Assembly: GCA_944321955.1 (NCBI GenBank)
Contig: CALUNG010000002.1
Coordinates: 119,051-183,050 of the forward strand
Source of the DNA: an uncultured Alistipes sp.
GTDB taxonomy: Bacteria; Bacteroidota; Bacteroidia; Bacteroidales; Rikenellaceae
DNA: 64,000 nucleotides
Direction of reading: 5' to 3'
Part shown: positions 62,031-64,000 of the stretch, piece after piece
Position numbering within the stretch: position 1 is the stretch's first letter
Layout of the letters: every line of letters begins with the position of its first letter
The notes under the pieces: generated by a model
Databases searched by the model: none
Told to the model about the DNA's origin: nothing
Seen by the model: only the letters and a program-made list of their open reading frames with translations
Program-made: the position numbers and the translations under genes

Positions 62031-63806
62031 ATGAATATCGAAAATTTTCTTGGTGACATTGTAAAGTCCTCGGTCGAGGCTCTTTACGGCAAGCTCGAAG
62101 GCGAGCAGCTGCAGATTCAGAAGACGCGCAAGGAGTTCGAGGGCGACTACACCCTCGTGGTATTTCCCCTTTTGCGACGAAGCCGCAAGTCGCCAGAAGC
62201 CACCGCAACCGAGATAGGCGAATACATGGTTGCCAACGTCAAGGAGATAAGCGCATACAACGTGATCAAGGGTTTTCTCAACCTCACACTCGATCACTCT
62301 TTCTGGGCCGATCGGTTCGGCGAAATATGCCGCGACTGCGATTACGGCAAGGCCAAGCCTACGGGACGCAACATAATGATAGAGTACTCGTCGCCCAATA
62401 CCAACAAACCGCTGCACCTGGGACATATCCGCAACAACCTGCTCGGATATTCGGTTGCACGCATACTTGAGGCGAACGGCAACAACGTAATAAAGGTCAA
62501 TCTGGTAAACGACCGCGGCATCCATATATGCAAGTCGATGCTCGCATGGAAACTCTACGGCAACGGCGAGACGCCCGAGTCGACCGGCATGAAGGGCGAC
62601 CATCTGGTCGGCAAGTACTACGTCGAGTTCGACAAGCACTACAAGGCCCAGATCAAGGAGCTCATGGAGCAGGGACTCAGCGAAGATGAGGCAAAGAAGA
62701 AGGCCCCGATAATGCAGGAGGCACAGGAGATGCTCCGCAAATGGGAAGCCAGGGACCCGGAGGTGTACAATCTGTGGCAGACGATGAACGGTTGGGTATA
62801 TGCCGGATTCGATGTCACCTACAAGGCATTGGGTGTCGATTTCGACAAGGTATATTATGAATCGCAGACATATCTGCTCGGCAAAAGTATCGTCGAGGAG
62901 GGGCTGCGCAAGGGAATATTCTTCCGCAAGGAGGACAACTCCGTATGGATAGACCTTACGGCCGACGGTCTCGACCAGAAGCTGTTGCTGCGCGGCGACG
63001 GGACATCGGTATACATTACTCAGGATCTCGGAACGGCGTTCCGCCGGTTCGAGGACAACAACCTCGACGAGATGATCTATGTCGTTGGCAACGAGCAGAA
63101 CTACCACTTCCAGGTACTCAAGCTCATTCTCAAGAAACTCGGCTACGACTGGAGCGACAACATCTACCACCTCTCCTACGGTATGGTCGAACTGCCCGAA
63201 GGCAAGATGAAATCGCGTGAAGGCACCGTCGTCGATGCCGACGACCTTATCGCCGACATGGTGGCCACGGCCCGCGAGATGTCGGCCGAGCTCGGCAAGC
63301 TCGACGGCTGCAGCGAGGAGGAGTCCAACGCCATCTCGACGATGGTCGGTCTCGGAGCACTGAAATACTTCATACTGAAAGTAGATCCCAAGAAGACCAT
63401 GCTCTTCGACCCCCGCGAATCGATCGACTTCAACGGCAACACCGGCCCGTTCATACAATACACCCACGCGCGCATCTGCTCGATACTGCGCAAGGCCCGC
63501 GAGGCAGGTATCGATACCACGACCCCGTGTTCTACCCTGCTGCCGATCGAGATCGAGCTTATAAAGAACCTGTGCGACTACCCCAACGTCGTAGCGGCTG
63601 CAGGCGAAGCGTTCGCACCGTCGATCATTGCCAACTACACGTATGAACTGGCCAAGCAGTTCAACGGATACTACCACGACTACTCCATCCTGCGTGAATC
63701 CGATTCGGCGATATGCGCCATGCGAATCCGTCTGGCCGAGAGTATTGCCAAGGTCATAAAATCGGCGATGTATCTGCTCGGCATCGATGTTCCGGACAGG
63801 ATGTAG
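62031..63806 (+). CDS. argS: Arginyl-tRNA synthetase
   Basis: A 591-residue class I synthetase. The N-terminal Arg_tRNA_synt_N domain starts MNIENFLGDIVKSSV. The HIGH motif is PLHLGHIRNN. The KMSKS-like motif is KMKSREGTVVDADDL. The C-terminal DALR anticodon-binding domain starts at about 470 (INGNTGPFIQYTHARI-like FNGNTGPFIQYTHARICS). It charges tRNA-Arg. The start was moved from an upstream ATG at 61980 because of the promoter position and family N terminus. It is complete and ends before a weak hairpin. Confidence 0.97.
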   Translation: MNIENFLGDIVKSSVEALYGKLEGEQLQIQKTRKEFEGDYTLVVFPLLRRSRKSPEATATEIGEYMVANVKEISAYNVIKGFLNLTLDHSFWADRFGEICRDCDYGKAKPTGRNIMIEYSSPNTNKPLHLGHIRNNLLGYSVARILEANGNNVIKVNLVNDRGIHICKSMLAWKLYGNGETPESTGMKGDHLVGKYYVEFDKHYKAQIKELMEQGLSEDEAKKKAPIMQEAQEMLRKWEARDPEVYNLWQTMNGWVYAGFDVTYKALGVDFDKVYYESQTYLLGKSIVEEGLRKGIFFRKEDNSVWIDLTADGLDQKLLLRGDGTSVYITQDLGTAFRRFEDNNLDEMIYVVGNEQNYHFQVLKLILKKLGYDWSDNIYHLSYGMVELPEGKMKSREGTVVDADDLIADMVATAREMSAELGKLDGCSEEESNAISTMVGLGALKYFILKVDPKKTMLFDPRESIDFNGNTGPFIQYTHARICSILRKAREAGIDTTTPCSTLLPIEIELIKNLCDYPNVVAAAGEAFAPSIIANYTYELAKQFNGYYHDYSILRESDSAICAMRIRLAESIAKVIKSAMYLLGIDVPDRM

Positions 63807-63824
63807 GCGATACTTAAACATATT

Positions 63825-63862
63825 GATATCCATGTCTTTTGAAGTCAGAGGGCATGGATATC
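63825..63862 (+). terminator. Possible terminator of argS
   Basis: A ten-base perfect stem (GATATCCATG / CATGGATATC) with an 18-base loop and a weak T run after it (ATGTTTTG). Confidence 0.5.
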
Positions 63863-63905
63863 ATGTTTTGAGGCGGTACGGCCGGTTCTCAAAATGAAAT
63901 TTCAA

Positions 63906-63937
63906 TTTGGCTCTATGCCCACATTTCACTATATTTG
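63906..63937 (+). promoter_or_regulatory. Promoter reading out of the right edge
   Basis: TTTG (63906-63909), a 20-base spacer and TATATTTG (63930-63937), a perfect consensus promoter. No ATG occurs between it and the window end, so the gene or RNA it serves lies mostly beyond 64000. Confidence 0.7.
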
Positions 63938-64000
63938 TTGTAATCAGGTAGGTTTTATTTGACTATCAACAGATTGGATAAAACTCGCACGAGAACGGGC

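Noticed and set aside
61959-63833. A 624-codon open frame antisense to argS
   Set aside because: argS has HIGH and KMSKS-like motifs and a promoter; the antisense frame has neither family similarity nor a start signal.
1-64000. tRNA, rRNA, CRISPR or insertion-sequence content
   Set aside because: All gaps between genes were read on both strands; no cloverleaf, spaced repeats, transposase or rRNA-like segment was recognised.

Overview
The window looks like a chromosomal segment of a Bacteroidales bacterium, probably Alistipes-like (Rikenellaceae). The evidence is a SusC/SusD glycan locus with a hybrid two-component regulator, Bacteroidetes-type promoters (TTTG, 18-20 nt, TAnnTTTG) upstream of many genes, few Shine-Dalgarno sequences, and several families typical of this order. 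The genus is inference. No rRNA, tRNA, CRISPR array, insertion sequence or prophage was found.

Layout. 1-5632: start of a sensor kinase gene (cut by the left edge), mtaB, then an overlapping run of zinc ABC permease, lptF/G-type permease, fmt and a Nim-like flavoprotein. 5638-9127: an archaeal-type peroxiredoxin and a four-gene ferredoxin-dependent 2-oxoacid oxidoreductase operon. 9202-24109: a polysaccharide utilization locus for beta-1,4-galactan, with a hybrid two-component sensor divergent from susC-susD-susE-like-GH53-GH2. The outer-membrane proteins and a surface endo-galactanase would bind and cut galactan, and the GH2 enzyme would finish the oligosaccharides. 24183-27519: serC-serA-DUF1015, serine biosynthesis. 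27699-32609: yicC, gmk, nadD fused to a TPR, ddl, DUF3109 and an M23/LysM peptidase. 32680-37972: yggS, a secreted C69 dipeptidase, a small secreted protein, lpdA, a small membrane protein and truA. 38089-45445: dapB-lepB-yigZ-uvrA-M16 peptidase-O-methyltransferase. 45632-55040: phosphohexomutase, dnaA, a WYL regulator, a zinc-ribbon protein, bcp, recA, rel, a small membrane protein and a HIT protein. 55041-58107: a 655-bp AT-rich gene-free island, an XRE-type regulator and znuA-znuC. 58176-63806: a small conserved protein, a secreted OmpA-like protein, dusB, a CBS/CorC membrane protein and argS.

Most of the window is ordinary housekeeping. The parts most worth a second look are: (i) the AT-rich island, where repeated TTACA-N2-TGTAA palindromes end inside the promoter of the XRE regulator; (ii) the DUF1015 protein in the serine operon, which carries a DGHHR motif resembling ParB/serine-kinase folds; (iii) the galactan locus, with a triplicated-module SusE-like protein and an intra-operon hairpin; (iv) the zinc transporter whose permease lies about 54 kb from its binding protein and ATPase; (v) the NadD-TPR fusion.
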